Assembly: GCA_007125475.1 (NCBI GenBank) | Contig: SLDB01000101.1 | Coordinates: forward strand, 1 to 8,424 | Direction of reading: 5' to 3' | From: Nitriliruptoraceae bacterium | GTDB lineage: Bacteria; Actinomycetota; Nitriliruptoria; Nitriliruptorales; Nitriliruptoraceae | DNA length: 8,424 bases | In this document: positions 1 to 6,265 of the stretch, piece after piece | Position numbering within the stretch: position 1 is the first letter of the stretch | How the letters are laid out: every line of letters starts with the position of its first letter | Translations under genes and position numbers: made by a program | Notes under the pieces: generated by a model | What the model saw: only the letters and a program-made list of their open reading frames with translations | What the model was told of the DNA's origin: nothing | Database searches by the model: none

Positions 1-201
1 CCGCCCGCGCGGCGGGGCCCGGTGCGTGCGCTGGGCCGATCGGCCAGCTGACGAGTCGGCCGGAGCGACCGGCCACTGACCCGGGGCGGATCGGCTCGAG
101 CGACGTGCCGCCCGAACCCACGCATGCCGGCGACGTGGCCTAGCCTCCCGGCCGCGATCGAGGAACGAGCGACGGGGACCGAGAAGCGGGGCGTGCAGCA
201 C
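1..201. other. GC-rich leader without a gene
   Basis: I see no convincing coding region here. There are several strong inverted repeats. CCGCC/GGCGG (1-5 and 11-15) flank a 5-nt loop. GGCCGATCGGCC (34-45) is a perfect 12-bp palindrome. GGCCGG/CCGGCC (58-63 and 69-74) form a 6-bp stem around AGCGA. None is followed by a T-run. They could be the end of the previous transcription unit or sites upstream of the ferric reductase. A possible -10 hexamer TAGCCT lies at 141-146, but no good -35 element precedes it. Confidence 0.5.
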
Positions 202-1518
202 ATGAGCCGAGTTGTCACGGGTATCACGGCCTACGTCCTCGCGATCCTGATCCCGTTCGTCGTCGCGCTGCTGCCGCCACGCCCGGAAGGCCGTGGCCTG
301 GTCGTCGAGTTGGGCGTGGCCGTCGGCTTCGTCGCGTTCGCGATGCTCGCCGCGCAGTTCCTGCTCACCGCCCGCTTCCCCCGCCTGGCCGCCCCCTACG
401 GGCTGGACGCGCTGATCCGGTTCCATCGGGTCGCGGGGATCCTGGCCCTGCTGGCCGTCCTCGCACACGTCGCGATCCTCATCGTCGTCGAGGCGGAGTT
501 CCGGGCGTTCCTCAACCCGTTCGATGACCTCATGCGCGCAGGGGCGCTCTGGATGCTGCTGGGCGCCCTGGTCGGGCTCGTGGCCCTGACCATCTGGCGT
601 CGACAGCTGGGTATCCCCTACCAGTGGTGGCGGCTGACGCACGGCCTCCTCGCCCTCCTGGTCATGCTGGTCGCCGTCGTGCACGTCTTCCGGGTCGATC
701 ACTACTCGGCCGCCGGCTGGAAGATGGCCTTCTGGGCGTTGTTCGGTGCGGTGGCGGCGTCACTGCTCGTGTGGACCCGGGTGATCCGTCCGATCCGGAG
801 CCTGAAGCACCCCTGGACCGTGGTCGAGGTGCGGCCGGAGAAGGGTCGGGCCTGGACCGTCGCGCTGGAACCCGTGGGACACGCGGGGATGGCCTTCCAG
901 GCCGGCCAGTTCGCCTGGCTCGCACTCGATCAGCCGCCCTGGGACATCGACGTCCACCCGTACTCCTTCTCCTCGAGTGCCGATCTCGCGGCCGACTCGG
1001 GCCGGGTCGAGTTCACCATCAAGGAGCTGGGAGACTTCACCTCCCGGACGGGAGAGGTCCCTGTCGGTACTCGGGCCTACCTCGACGGCCCCTACGGCAA
1101 CTTCGTCCTGGACGACTCCGCGGCCGGTGCCGTGTTCGTCGTCGGCGGCGTCGGCGTCACCCCGGCGCTGTCGATCCTGCGCACCATGCGGGACCGGGGT
1201 GACGATCGCCCGGCCTGGCTCGTCTACGGCGCCGGTTCCCCCGACAAGGTCATCGCCGACGCCGAACTCGCGGAACTGCGCGACGCGGGCCGACTCGACC
1301 TCACCGTCGTGGTCGAGGACGCCGGCAGCGACTGGGAGGGCGAGCGCGGGCTGGTCACCGAAGATCTGCTGCGCCGGGTGCTTCCACCGCTCGACGAGGA
1401 GAACCTCGCGGTGTTCTGTTGCGGACCCGACGAGATGATGGACGTGGTGATCCCCGCGCTGCGGGCGCTCGGTGCCAGCGGTGACCGCCTCCGGGCCGAG
1501 CGGTTCAAGCTCGCCTGA
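202..1518 (+). CDS. ferric reductase-like transmembrane flavocytochrome
   Basis: Predicted membrane oxidoreductase of the ferric reductase/NADPH oxidase superfamily (COG4097 type), 438 aa. It would pass electrons from NAD(P)H through FAD to two b-hemes in the membrane, and on to ferric iron or another acceptor. About six hydrophobic segments fill residues 5-195. H75/H89 and H147/H161 form two pairs, each 14 residues apart, as expected for bis-heme ligation. The cytosolic half has the FAD motif HPYSFSSS (252-259), a DGPYGNF stretch (295-301), the nucleotide loop GGVGVTP (315-321) and a CCGPDEMM motif (406-413). There is no C-terminal [2Fe-2S] domain. An in-frame ATG at 124 would add 26 hydrophilic residues. 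I prefer 202 because the membrane region begins directly after it, although the ribosome site is weak for both. The exact acceptor cannot be read from sequence. Confidence 0.88.
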   Translation: MSRVVTGITAYVLAILIPFVVALLPPRPEGRGLVVELGVAVGFVAFAMLAAQFLLTARFPRLAAPYGLDALIRFHRVAGILALLAVLAHVAILIVVEAEFRAFLNPFDDLMRAGALWMLLGALVGLVALTIWRRQLGIPYQWWRLTHGLLALLVMLVAVVHVFRVDHYSAAGWKMAFWALFGAVAASLLVWTRVIRPIRSLKHPWTVVEVRPEKGRAWTVALEPVGHAGMAFQAGQFAWLALDQPPWDIDVHPYSFSSSADLAADSGRVEFTIKELGDFTSRTGEVPVGTRAYLDGPYGNFVLDDSAAGAVFVVGGVGVTPALSILRTMRDRGDDRPAWLVYGAGSPDKVIADAELAELRDAGRLDLTVVVEDAGSDWEGERGLVTEDLLRRVLPPLDEENLAVFCCGPDEMMDVVIPALRALGASGDRLRAERFKLA

Positions 1519-1600
1519 TGGTCGCCTGGTGGCGGCGGCACGGTCGATACGACGTGCAGGCATCTCCGCCAGCGGGCCCATCCCCGGCCTCGTCGGCGCC

Positions 1601-1804
1601 ATGCTCGTCGAGGTGAACGAGGAGATGATCGCCGCCGACCGGCGCTACATCGCCGCCTCGGTCGCCGCCGTCCTCGAGCAGGAACGAGCGCTCGCGTCCC
1701 TACGCGCAACACCCCGCAAGGGAGCGAGTGACCACGGTCCTACACCACCCCGTGCGATGCGATCCCAACGGGCGTTGCGAAGACCTGTAGTATCCCAACG
1801 GTAA
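1601..1804 (+). CDS. possible small ORF or gene remnant, 67 aa
   Basis: This reading frame starts at an ATG 82 nt after the ferric reductase stop. The first ~37 residues (MLVEVNEEMIAADRRYIAAS and on to about SLRAT) use codons ending almost only in G or C and would form an amphipathic helix. After about 1715 the composition changes, and the frame runs through the fic promoter and ends inside its operator. There is no clear Shine-Dalgarno sequence. I do not recognise a family. It may be a genuine small protein, or the surviving tail of a gene cut when the fic segment arrived, or chance. No function is proposed. Confidence 0.3.
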   Translation: MLVEVNEEMIAADRRYIAASVAAVLEQERALASLRATPRKGASDHGPTPPRAMRSQRALRRPVVSQR

Positions 1805-1823
1805 CACCATTTTCGTTGGGATA
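1762..1823 (+). promoter_or_regulatory. fic promoter with repeated operator ATCCCAACG
   Basis: The motif ATCCCAACG occurs at 1762-1770 and 1792-1800, exactly 30 bp apart, and inverted at 1814-1822. The second and third copies form a perfect 10-bp inverted repeat, TATCCCAACG (1791-1800) and CGTTGGGATA (1814-1823), around a 13-nt spacer. The first copy is followed after GG by a degenerate inverted half-site, CGTTGCGA (1773-1780). A -10-like TAGTAT lies at 1788-1793 and overlaps the second copy. The GGGA at 1818-1821 is the only ribosome-site candidate for the ATG at 1827 and lies inside the third copy. A protein bound here would block both the promoter and the downstream start. The likely ligand is the Fic protein itself through its winged helix (inference). 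Confidence 0.7.
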
Positions 1824-1826
1824 AAC

Positions 1827-2990
1827 ATGGACCGCTCCATCTACGTTGACGAGACCTTCGGCGCTGTCGAACGCGTCCCAGGTCCGTACAGCTACGACCA
1901 CTACGTCCCCCGGCCGCTGCCGCGTCGCCTGGACCTCGACGGCGCGACCGCGCGCGCTCTCTCCGACGCCGACCGAGCCCTCGGCCGGTTGGCCGGTGCA
2001 GGCCGTCTGCTCCCCAACCCGCATCTGCTGGTCAACCTCTACCTGTACACAGAGGCGCTCGCGAGCTCACAGATCGAGGGGACGCAGGCATCGCTGTCCG
2101 AGGTGCTCGAAGCGGCCGCCGAGGACACCGAGTCACCGAGCGTGGACATCCGAGAGGTTCAGAACTACATCGCCGCATTCGAGCACGCCCGCAGTCGCCT
2201 CGGCGACCTGGCGCTGTCACGGCGGCTGTTGAAGGAGGCGCATCATCGGCTGCTGACCAACGTCCGGGGCGAGGAGAAGACACCGGGGGAGTTCCGATCC
2301 AGCCAGAACTGGATCGGCCCGCCGGGGCGCACGCTGGCGGAGGCGACCTTCGTGCCCCCCCGGCACGAGCCGGAGATGATCGACGCGCTCCGCGACTGGG
2401 AGGCATTCCTCCACGAACGCGATGGCGAGCACCCCCCTCTGATCGTGTGCGGCCTGATCCATTACCAGTTCGAGACCATCCACCCCTTCCTCGACGGCAA
2501 CGGTCGACTCGGCCGACTCATCATCATCCTGTACCTCATCGACATCGGGGAGCTTCCCGAGCCGTTGTTGTACCTCAGCCCCTACTTCGAACGAGATCGC
2601 GACGCCTACTACTCCCACCTGCAGGCGGTGCGAGAACGAGGCGAGATGCAGGAGTGGCTGCAGTACTTCCTGCACGGTGTCGCGGTCCAGGCCCGGGACG
2701 CCCTCGACCGCGCTGAACGGCTGACCGATCTGCAGTCGCGCTACCGCGTAGCGCTCGCCGGGGATCGCAGCAACGCACCCCACCTCATCGACCCGCTGTT
2801 CGCCAATCCTGTCATGACGACGCAGCGGGTAATGCGGCTCCTTGGCGTGACCAACGCGGGCGCCAACAACGTCCTGCGACGGCTCGAGCGGCGCGGCTGG
2901 CTGAAGCCCGTGCACGTCGGTGGCCGCGGCGGCCGCATCACCTGGATCGCCGACGAGATCATGACCGTCCTGACAGGACCGTCGAGCTAG
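1827..2990 (+). CDS. fic: Fic family protein with inhibitory motif and C-terminal winged helix
   Basis: Fic/DOC-fold nucleotidyltransferase, 387 aa. Such enzymes usually transfer AMP from ATP to a hydroxyl side chain of a target protein. The active-site signature HPFLDGNGRLGR (219-230) is complete: catalytic His219, the anion-binding Asn/Gly loop and the final Arg are present. The N-terminal Fic_N region holds SSQIEG (80-85), matching the (S/T)xxxE(G/N) helix that places Glu84 against the ATP site. This makes it a class II, self-inhibited Fic. Residues 328-378 look like a winged helix (MTTQRVMRLLGVTNAGANNV is the likely helix-turn-helix), so the protein probably binds DNA. No separate antitoxin gene is seen, in line with the inhibitory helix being in cis. 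It is transcribed alone from the repeated operator just upstream. The ATG at 1827 is chosen because it lies just after that operator and gives the usual Fic_N start. The target protein is unknown. Confidence 0.93.
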   Translation: MDRSIYVDETFGAVERVPGPYSYDHYVPRPLPRRLDLDGATARALSDADRALGRLAGAGRLLPNPHLLVNLYLYTEALASSQIEGTQASLSEVLEAAAEDTESPSVDIREVQNYIAAFEHARSRLGDLALSRRLLKEAHHRLLTNVRGEEKTPGEFRSSQNWIGPPGRTLAEATFVPPRHEPEMIDALRDWEAFLHERDGEHPPLIVCGLIHYQFETIHPFLDGNGRLGRLIIILYLIDIGELPEPLLYLSPYFERDRDAYYSHLQAVRERGEMQEWLQYFLHGVAVQARDALDRAERLTDLQSRYRVALAGDRSNAPHLIDPLFANPVMTTQRVMRLLGVTNAGANNVLRRLERRGWLKPVHVGGRGGRITWIADEIMTVLTGPSS

Positions 2991-3101
2991 ACGGATCAAC
3001 TCGAGAAGACGTTGTCGCCGCGTCGTCACGGGGCGGCTGGGAGGACGACGGCAACACGCCGGCGAGCCTGATGTCGTCAGTCCGTTGCCACCGGCAGGCG
3101 A

Positions 3102-3128
3102 AACGCCCCCGAGGATGGCGGGGGCGTT
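3102..3128 (+). terminator. hairpin terminator after fic
   Basis: AACGCCCCC (3102-3110) and GGGGGCGTT (3120-3128) form a perfect 9-bp stem around a 9-nt loop, about 110 nt after the fic stop. It can be extended outward by CGA/TCG if one base is bulged. No T-run follows, which is common for hairpin terminators in high-GC actinobacteria. It could act in both directions between the convergent genes. Confidence 0.6.
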
Positions 3129-3147
3129 CGAGTGGACCTACCGTCTA

Positions 3148-3163
3148 CAGGCCGCTAGGCCTG
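3148..3163. other. second short hairpin, 6-bp stem
   Basis: CAGGCC (3148-3153) and GGCCTG (3158-3163) pair around the tetraloop GCTA, 20 nt beyond the larger hairpin. It directly precedes the lone copy of GCTACGAAGG. It may support termination or be a protein site; no role can be assigned. Confidence 0.35.
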
Positions 3164-3503
3164 GCTACGAAGGTGGTGGGCGAGGGGACTGTCACACGCT
3201 GGACAGTGGAGTTCCGCTGTTTCGCGCGATTCTGCGGCGATTTGACGGTCTTCGCCATCGGGATGCTGCGGCATCTCGGGCCCCTGTCACTGTGCGATCG
3301 ACCGTATCGGGGTCATGCGACAGCCGAGCCTGATCTGAGGCCCGACGTACGCCGCAACCCGCCCCCGATGAGCGGCACGATGGGCCGGCGAGCTCGCCCC
3401 CCAGCAACACAACGGATACTGGATTACAGAGGGAGCGACCAGGGCCCGGCGCGCCACCGACACCTTGCGCGGCGCGGGTGCAATCCCGTGCGGGCGGGTC
3501 GGG

Positions 3504-5120
3504 TCAGGTGCTTGTCAGCCGTGACCGTCCCGCGTCGGTGATGGCCCACTTGTTCGATGGGCTCTTGCGACGCCCCTCGGTAGGAGCAACAAGGCCGGCT
3601 TCCTCAAGGCGGGCCAGCCAAAGCAGCACGTTGCGCTTCGTCCCCAGACGGGTTTCGTCTTGGAGCTCAGAGGTCGACTTCGGTCGAGCCTGCAGCGCCT
3701 TCAACAACGCCTGCGCTTGGGCCCTCGCGCTGACGCCCTCGGCAGCGGGCTCGCTGGTGCCTATCGGTTCCGCGACGCGGCCCCCCGGCTCCTCCCCGTC
3801 CGAGATACGCCACCTGCTCCCACGGCCCTTGCCAACCCGGGTCAGGACTCCCATGCGTCTCAGTCCCACGAACGCCTGCCCGACATCTGCAGAGTGAGCG
3901 CCCGACACCTCCCGCAACCGCTCATTGGTCACATCTCCCTCCCTTGCCGCCAAGGCGACGGCGAGGCGCTGGAGGTCCGTCCACTCTGCTGTGTCGAAAC
4001 GCTCAAGGTCGTCAAGAGCGGTGTCGTCGAGCAGAGATGCGCTGTGCAGTCTCACCTCGAATGTCGCGACTCCGTCGGTGACGACCGGGCGAGACATGCC
4101 GATCGCCTCCAGGCGGCGGGTGAGGGTGACGAAGCCCGAACCCCGGTTCTCTGCCACGGCTCCCCCGCTGTCAGAGACCGGGACGTCCTCGAGGATCTTG
4201 CTCAGTAGCGCGTTGCGCGACGAGGTGATCGTTCGCACGCCGAGATCGCTGACCGATACGGGCCCAAAGAGGCCCCCGGGGTTGTGGACCTCGAGCCGGT
4301 CTGGGTAGATCTCGACGCGGACCTGGGTTCCCCTGGCCAGCGGCGACAGGTCGCGGTGCATCACCGCGTTCACGATCAGTTCGCGGAAAACGTCGACGGG
4401 GTAGTCCCACTCCTCCTCTCGGAACAGCGAGGGCACCCGCACTCGCCGGCTCAGATTGCGCTGCACGGCGGCTACCGCATCGGTGACCATGCTGGGGACG
4501 GGGCCGTCGACAGAGACGTTGTCGAGGAATCGAGTGCCATCTGCCAGTGGCTCGTTGTTCGCCGTCGGGTAGGCGACCACCGCGACGTTGAGCTGAGGGA
4601 ACCATCGTTGCGGGTAGCGGCCGAGTGCCAGTAGGCCACCGAGCGTTGGTCGCAACCGACCATCGTCACGTATCAGCGCTCCGAGCAGTTCCAGCGCCTG
4701 CTCACGGCTGGCGTCCCGAAACGTTGAAGGCTTGTTCCGACGAAGCCGCTCGTGCAGACCTCGGACGAGACCCTCGTCGAGGTCTTCGAACGTGGCACCT
4801 TCGACGACCTCCGCGTCGTAGCGTGGCTGTGTCCGGTTCGAAATCAGCAGCGAGACTTCGTAGCTGCTCAGCTGACGGTCGGAATCGTGCACGCGGACGT
4901 ACGACCCTTGGTTCATCCCCTTGGTCTTGACGTACGCAGGCTTCTGATCGGCCGCCAGTTCGTGGACGCGCGCGACGACGATGGGCTTTCCCTCGACTTC
5001 AACGATCGAAATGTCGGCATCGACCGGCGGTTCGATGGAGTCCCGGCAGGCATTGGCCACGTAGGAGGCCAACCCTGAGGCATCGATCTCGACGATCTCG
5101 AATCCGGACTCTTCGTCCAC
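3504..5120 (-). CDS. AlbA_2 / GHKL ATPase / winged-helix regulator (COG2865 type), 5' end disrupted
   Basis: ATP-binding putative transcriptional regulator, 538 aa from the GTG at 5120. Residues 1-95 are the C-terminal part of an AlbA_2 (Schlafen-type) nucleic-acid-binding domain. Residues ~240-360 are a GHKL ATPase-like fold: N-box with Glu247 and Asn251 (FRELIVNAVMHRD, 245-257), NPGGLFG (280-286) and ENRGSGF (324-330). Two winged-helix segments follow, at ~378-440 and ~465-533, the second ending the protein. The GTG at 5120 lies inside an AlbA_2 beta-strand, has no ribosome site, and is the only start codon after the in-frame TAG at 5181-5183. The missing N-terminus is present upstream in another frame (see the next entry), so the true gene probably starts at 5287. 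It converges on fic and is preceded by its own repeated motif. Related proteins are often found in accessory or defence-rich regions; the ligand and regulon are unknown. Confidence 0.82.
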   Translation of the reverse strand: MDEESGFEIVEIDASGLASYVANACRDSIEPPVDADISIVEVEGKPIVVARVHELAADQKPAYVKTKGMNQGSYVRVHDSDRQLSSYEVSLLISNRTQPRYDAEVVEGATFEDLDEGLVRGLHERLRRNKPSTFRDASREQALELLGALIRDDGRLRPTLGGLLALGRYPQRWFPQLNVAVVAYPTANNEPLADGTRFLDNVSVDGPVPSMVTDAVAAVQRNLSRRVRVPSLFREEEWDYPVDVFRELIVNAVMHRDLSPLARGTQVRVEIYPDRLEVHNPGGLFGPVSVSDLGVRTITSSRNALLSKILEDVPVSDSGGAVAENRGSGFVTLTRRLEAIGMSRPVVTDGVATFEVRLHSASLLDDTALDDLERFDTAEWTDLQRLAVALAAREGDVTNERLREVSGAHSADVGQAFVGLRRMGVLTRVGKGRGSRWRISDGEEPGGRVAEPIGTSEPAAEGVSARAQAQALLKALQARPKSTSELQDETRLGTKRNVLLWLARLEEAGLVAPTEGRRKSPSNKWAITDAGRSRLTST

Positions 5121-5131
5121 GCCAAGCAGGA

Positions 5132-5287
5132 TCAGCCCTGTCCCGGTGTTTGCGAATGCCGAGAGCGACCTGAGCAGCGACTACCCTGGGTGCAGCCACC
5201 GGCTGCCGACTTCGCCTCGATCGCGTTCGTATCCGTTCCTGCGGCGCGCAGCAGCTCGAGCGCCGACTCCACGTCTTCGTGGTCCAT
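5132..5287 (-). pseudogene. displaced N-terminus of the AlbA_2 regulator, frameshifted
   Basis: From the ATG at 5287 the minus strand reads MDHEDVESALELLRAAGTD, then TNAIEAKSAAGG, matching the start of AlbA_2 domains from memory (helix, then the E-x-K-S strand and AAGG). The frame then loses similarity and stops at 5132. The expected continuation, SLLRSLSAFANTG followed by LILLGVDEE, is found in the frame one base back, beginning right after the TAG at 5181-5183. A one-base loss next to that TAG (minus strand AGGGTAGTCG), or a 5-base insertion GGTAG, would explain it. The region carries no obvious slippery heptamer. It is either a decaying gene or an assembly or sequencing error. A weak ribosome site (GGCAGG) lies 8-13 nt before the ATG. 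Confidence 0.75.
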
Positions 5288-5299
5288 TGACACGCCTGC

Positions 5300-5348
5300 C
5301 TACGAAGCAGCTACGAAGGGACTTGGAAGGGTACGCCCTTCGTAGCTG
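5300..5348 (-). promoter_or_regulatory. three-copy CTACGAAG operator upstream of the AlbA_2 regulator
   Basis: On the plus strand, CTACGAAGCAG (5300-5310) and CTACGAAGG (5311-5319) are direct copies 11 bp apart, one helical turn. CAGCTACGAAGGG (5308-5320) and CCCTTCGTAGCTG (5336-5348) form a perfect 13-bp inverted repeat with a 15-nt spacer. Inside it GAAGGG/CCCTTC (5326-5331 and 5336-5341) form a second hairpin with loop TACG that competes for the same arm. The array ends 12 nt before the ATG at 5287. A -10-like TACCCT can be read on the minus strand at 5328-5333, with no good -35 element. It is likely an operator, perhaps for the gene's own winged-helix product (inference), or a structured leader. 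Confidence 0.65.
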
Positions 5349-5378
5349 GTTTCGGTGCTTCTCTGTTCGTGTGCGTCG

Positions 5379-5394
5379 CCCCTGGCCACAGGGG
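5379..5394 (-). terminator. terminator-like hairpin after the degraded gene
   Basis: CCCCTG (5379-5384) and CAGGGG (5389-5394) pair around a 4-nt loop, 15 nt beyond the stop at 5409 of the upstream minus-strand frame and before the operator of the next gene. There is no T-run. The position fits the end of one transcription unit. Confidence 0.4.
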
Positions 5395-5408
5395 TGCCCG
5401 GCAAGCCT

Positions 5409-5964
5409 CTACGTGAATGGCGGGTAGACCATTCGCGCGCGGCGCCACGACGAGCCTGTGGGAACCGCTCCAGCAGCCTTGTATCGCTGACGCACTGCGT
5501 CGTTCTGCGGCTGGAGGAGCACGTGGCGCACGTTGATGTCGGATCTGACCCTCGCGGCCAGCCTGCCGACCAGATCATGTCCTCGGTCGGTCGGATGCAC
5601 GTAGATGCCGACTCCAAGTGGAATGCCCCGGCGACGCAGCCACCGCGATTTTGGCGACGTCCGCGAGTTGGCTCAAGACGAGCCAGCACTTGCGAGCCGC
5701 AGCCACCCGGCCAACTACGAGGTTGTGGCACTCCCCCGGCGTGCCCGGGGCAGCACCGATGGCGGCCAGCGGCCCGCGGGTGAGCTTCAGCTCGCCCTTC
5801 GGGGTCACCGTCGCCTGCTCGCCGACCTTGCGGGCACGGCCCGGCAGCTCGGGTGGGCCGCAGGCCGCCTCGTGGCAGCGTTCGCAGGAGCTAGTGGCTG
5901 CCGTCGGTGTCGTGGGTGTCGATGACCTCAGCGACCTGCACCCACAGCAGCCCCCGGTCCGCAT
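5409..5964 (-). pseudogene. unrecognised protein with an apparent frameshift; C-terminus GNAT-like
   Basis: Two minus-strand frames join into one plausible protein. The first runs from about 5890 (or an in-frame ATG at 5964 that overlaps the upstream ORF by 74 nt) to about 5641. It contains CERCHEAAC, VGEQATVTPKGELKLTRGPL and CWLVLSQLADVAKIAV, with most codons ending in G or C. The second takes over at about 5640 and reads LRRRGIPLGVGIYVHPTDRG, then NDAVRQRYKAAGAV, to the TAG at 5409. Dropping one G at 5640-5641 joins them. The second part resembles the end of a GNAT acetyltransferase (beta-strand, RG turn, then N-x-A-x3-Y-x3-G), but the acetyl-CoA loop is not typical, so this is only a suggestion. 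The C-x2-C-H cluster at the front could bind zinc. I do not recognise the family. It may be a decayed accessory gene or contain an assembly error. Confidence 0.45.
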
Positions 5965-6265
5965 CGACCCACACGTCCAGTAGCGACTGCGGTGTCCACT
6001 CGAGCGCCTTGAGCAGCTTGCGGGCGCTGGCCCGTGCCTGGCCGTCGAGCCGCAGCGCGTCGCCGACCGCCTCGGGAAGCGGCTGCGGCCCGGTCAGCTC
6101 GCGGCGGGGCCGCTCGTCGGCCTCAACGGCGCGAAGCGACCGGGTCGCCTCGACCGGGGCGGGTTCACCCTGGCCATGGATGTTGGCGGCCACCGTCTGC
6201 TGGTGCAGCATCCGCAGATACGACGAGCTGGTGGCGGGGGCGGCAGCGGGCGCCGAGGTGCTCAT
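5891..6265 (-). CDS. hypothetical protein, 124 aa
   Basis: Minus-strand frame with coding-like codon use, ending at the TAG at 5891. It reads MSTSAPAAAPATSSS, then YLRMLHQQTVAANIHG, a charged middle, and a C-terminus with ARKLLKALEWTPQSLLDVW and RGLLWVQVAEVIDTHD, which looks folded. I do not recognise it. The start is uncertain: ATG 6265 has no good ribosome site. A GTG at 6466, right after the tRNA terminator, would give 191 aa with an acidic, Gly/Asp-rich front including DGDGDGDE, encoded by a short CCGTCG tandem repeat at 6366-6383. An ATG at 6211 is also possible. The frame stays open upstream through the tRNA, which is accidental. Its 3' end overlaps the possible ATG of the next, degraded ORF. 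Confidence 0.45.
   Translation of the reverse strand: MSTSAPAAAPATSSSYLRMLHQQTVAANIHGQGEPAPVEATRSLRAVEADERPRRELTGPQPLPEAVGDALRLDGQARASARKLLKALEWTPQSLLDVWVDADRGLLWVQVAEVIDTHDTDGSH

Larger units (their letters stand above)
2991..3503. other. non-coding gap between convergent genes
   Basis: There is no convincing gene in this 513-nt gap. The short frames here lack coding-like composition. It contains the two hairpins listed separately, a 6-bp inverted repeat ACTGTC/GACAGT (3188-3193 and 3202-3207) with an 8-nt spacer, a lone GCTACGAAGG (3164-3173) shared with the operator at 5309-5319, the palindrome GGCGCGCC near 3449, and a hairpin GCGCGGG/CCCGTGC (3472-3478 and 3485-3491) just beyond the end of the minus-strand gene. 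Composition is slightly lower in GC than in the core genes. Confidence 0.5.

Noticed and set aside
760..1602. Long minus-strand frame opposite the ferric reductase
   Set aside because: It mirrors a well-supported gene with membrane, FAD and NAD motifs; its composition is that of an antisense shadow.
2217..3029. Minus-strand frame opposite fic
   Set aside because: Shadow of the Fic coding strand; no ribosome site and no recognisable domain.
3455..3510. tRNA-like T-arm (GGGTGCAATCCC) near the end of the minus-strand gene
   Set aside because: No matching acceptor, D or anticodon arm could be found; the loop lacks the usual TTC. It is treated as a simple hairpin.
5132..5180. Programmed -1 frameshift in the AlbA_2 gene
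   Set aside because: The stretch open in both frames has no slippery heptamer, and the similarity switches exactly at the TAG, so an indel is simpler.
5317..5327. Short match to the tRNA-Leu 3' end (GGGACTTG) as a possible attachment site
   Set aside because: Only 8 bases match and the next bases differ, which is too short for a tRNA-derived att site. No integrase is in the window.
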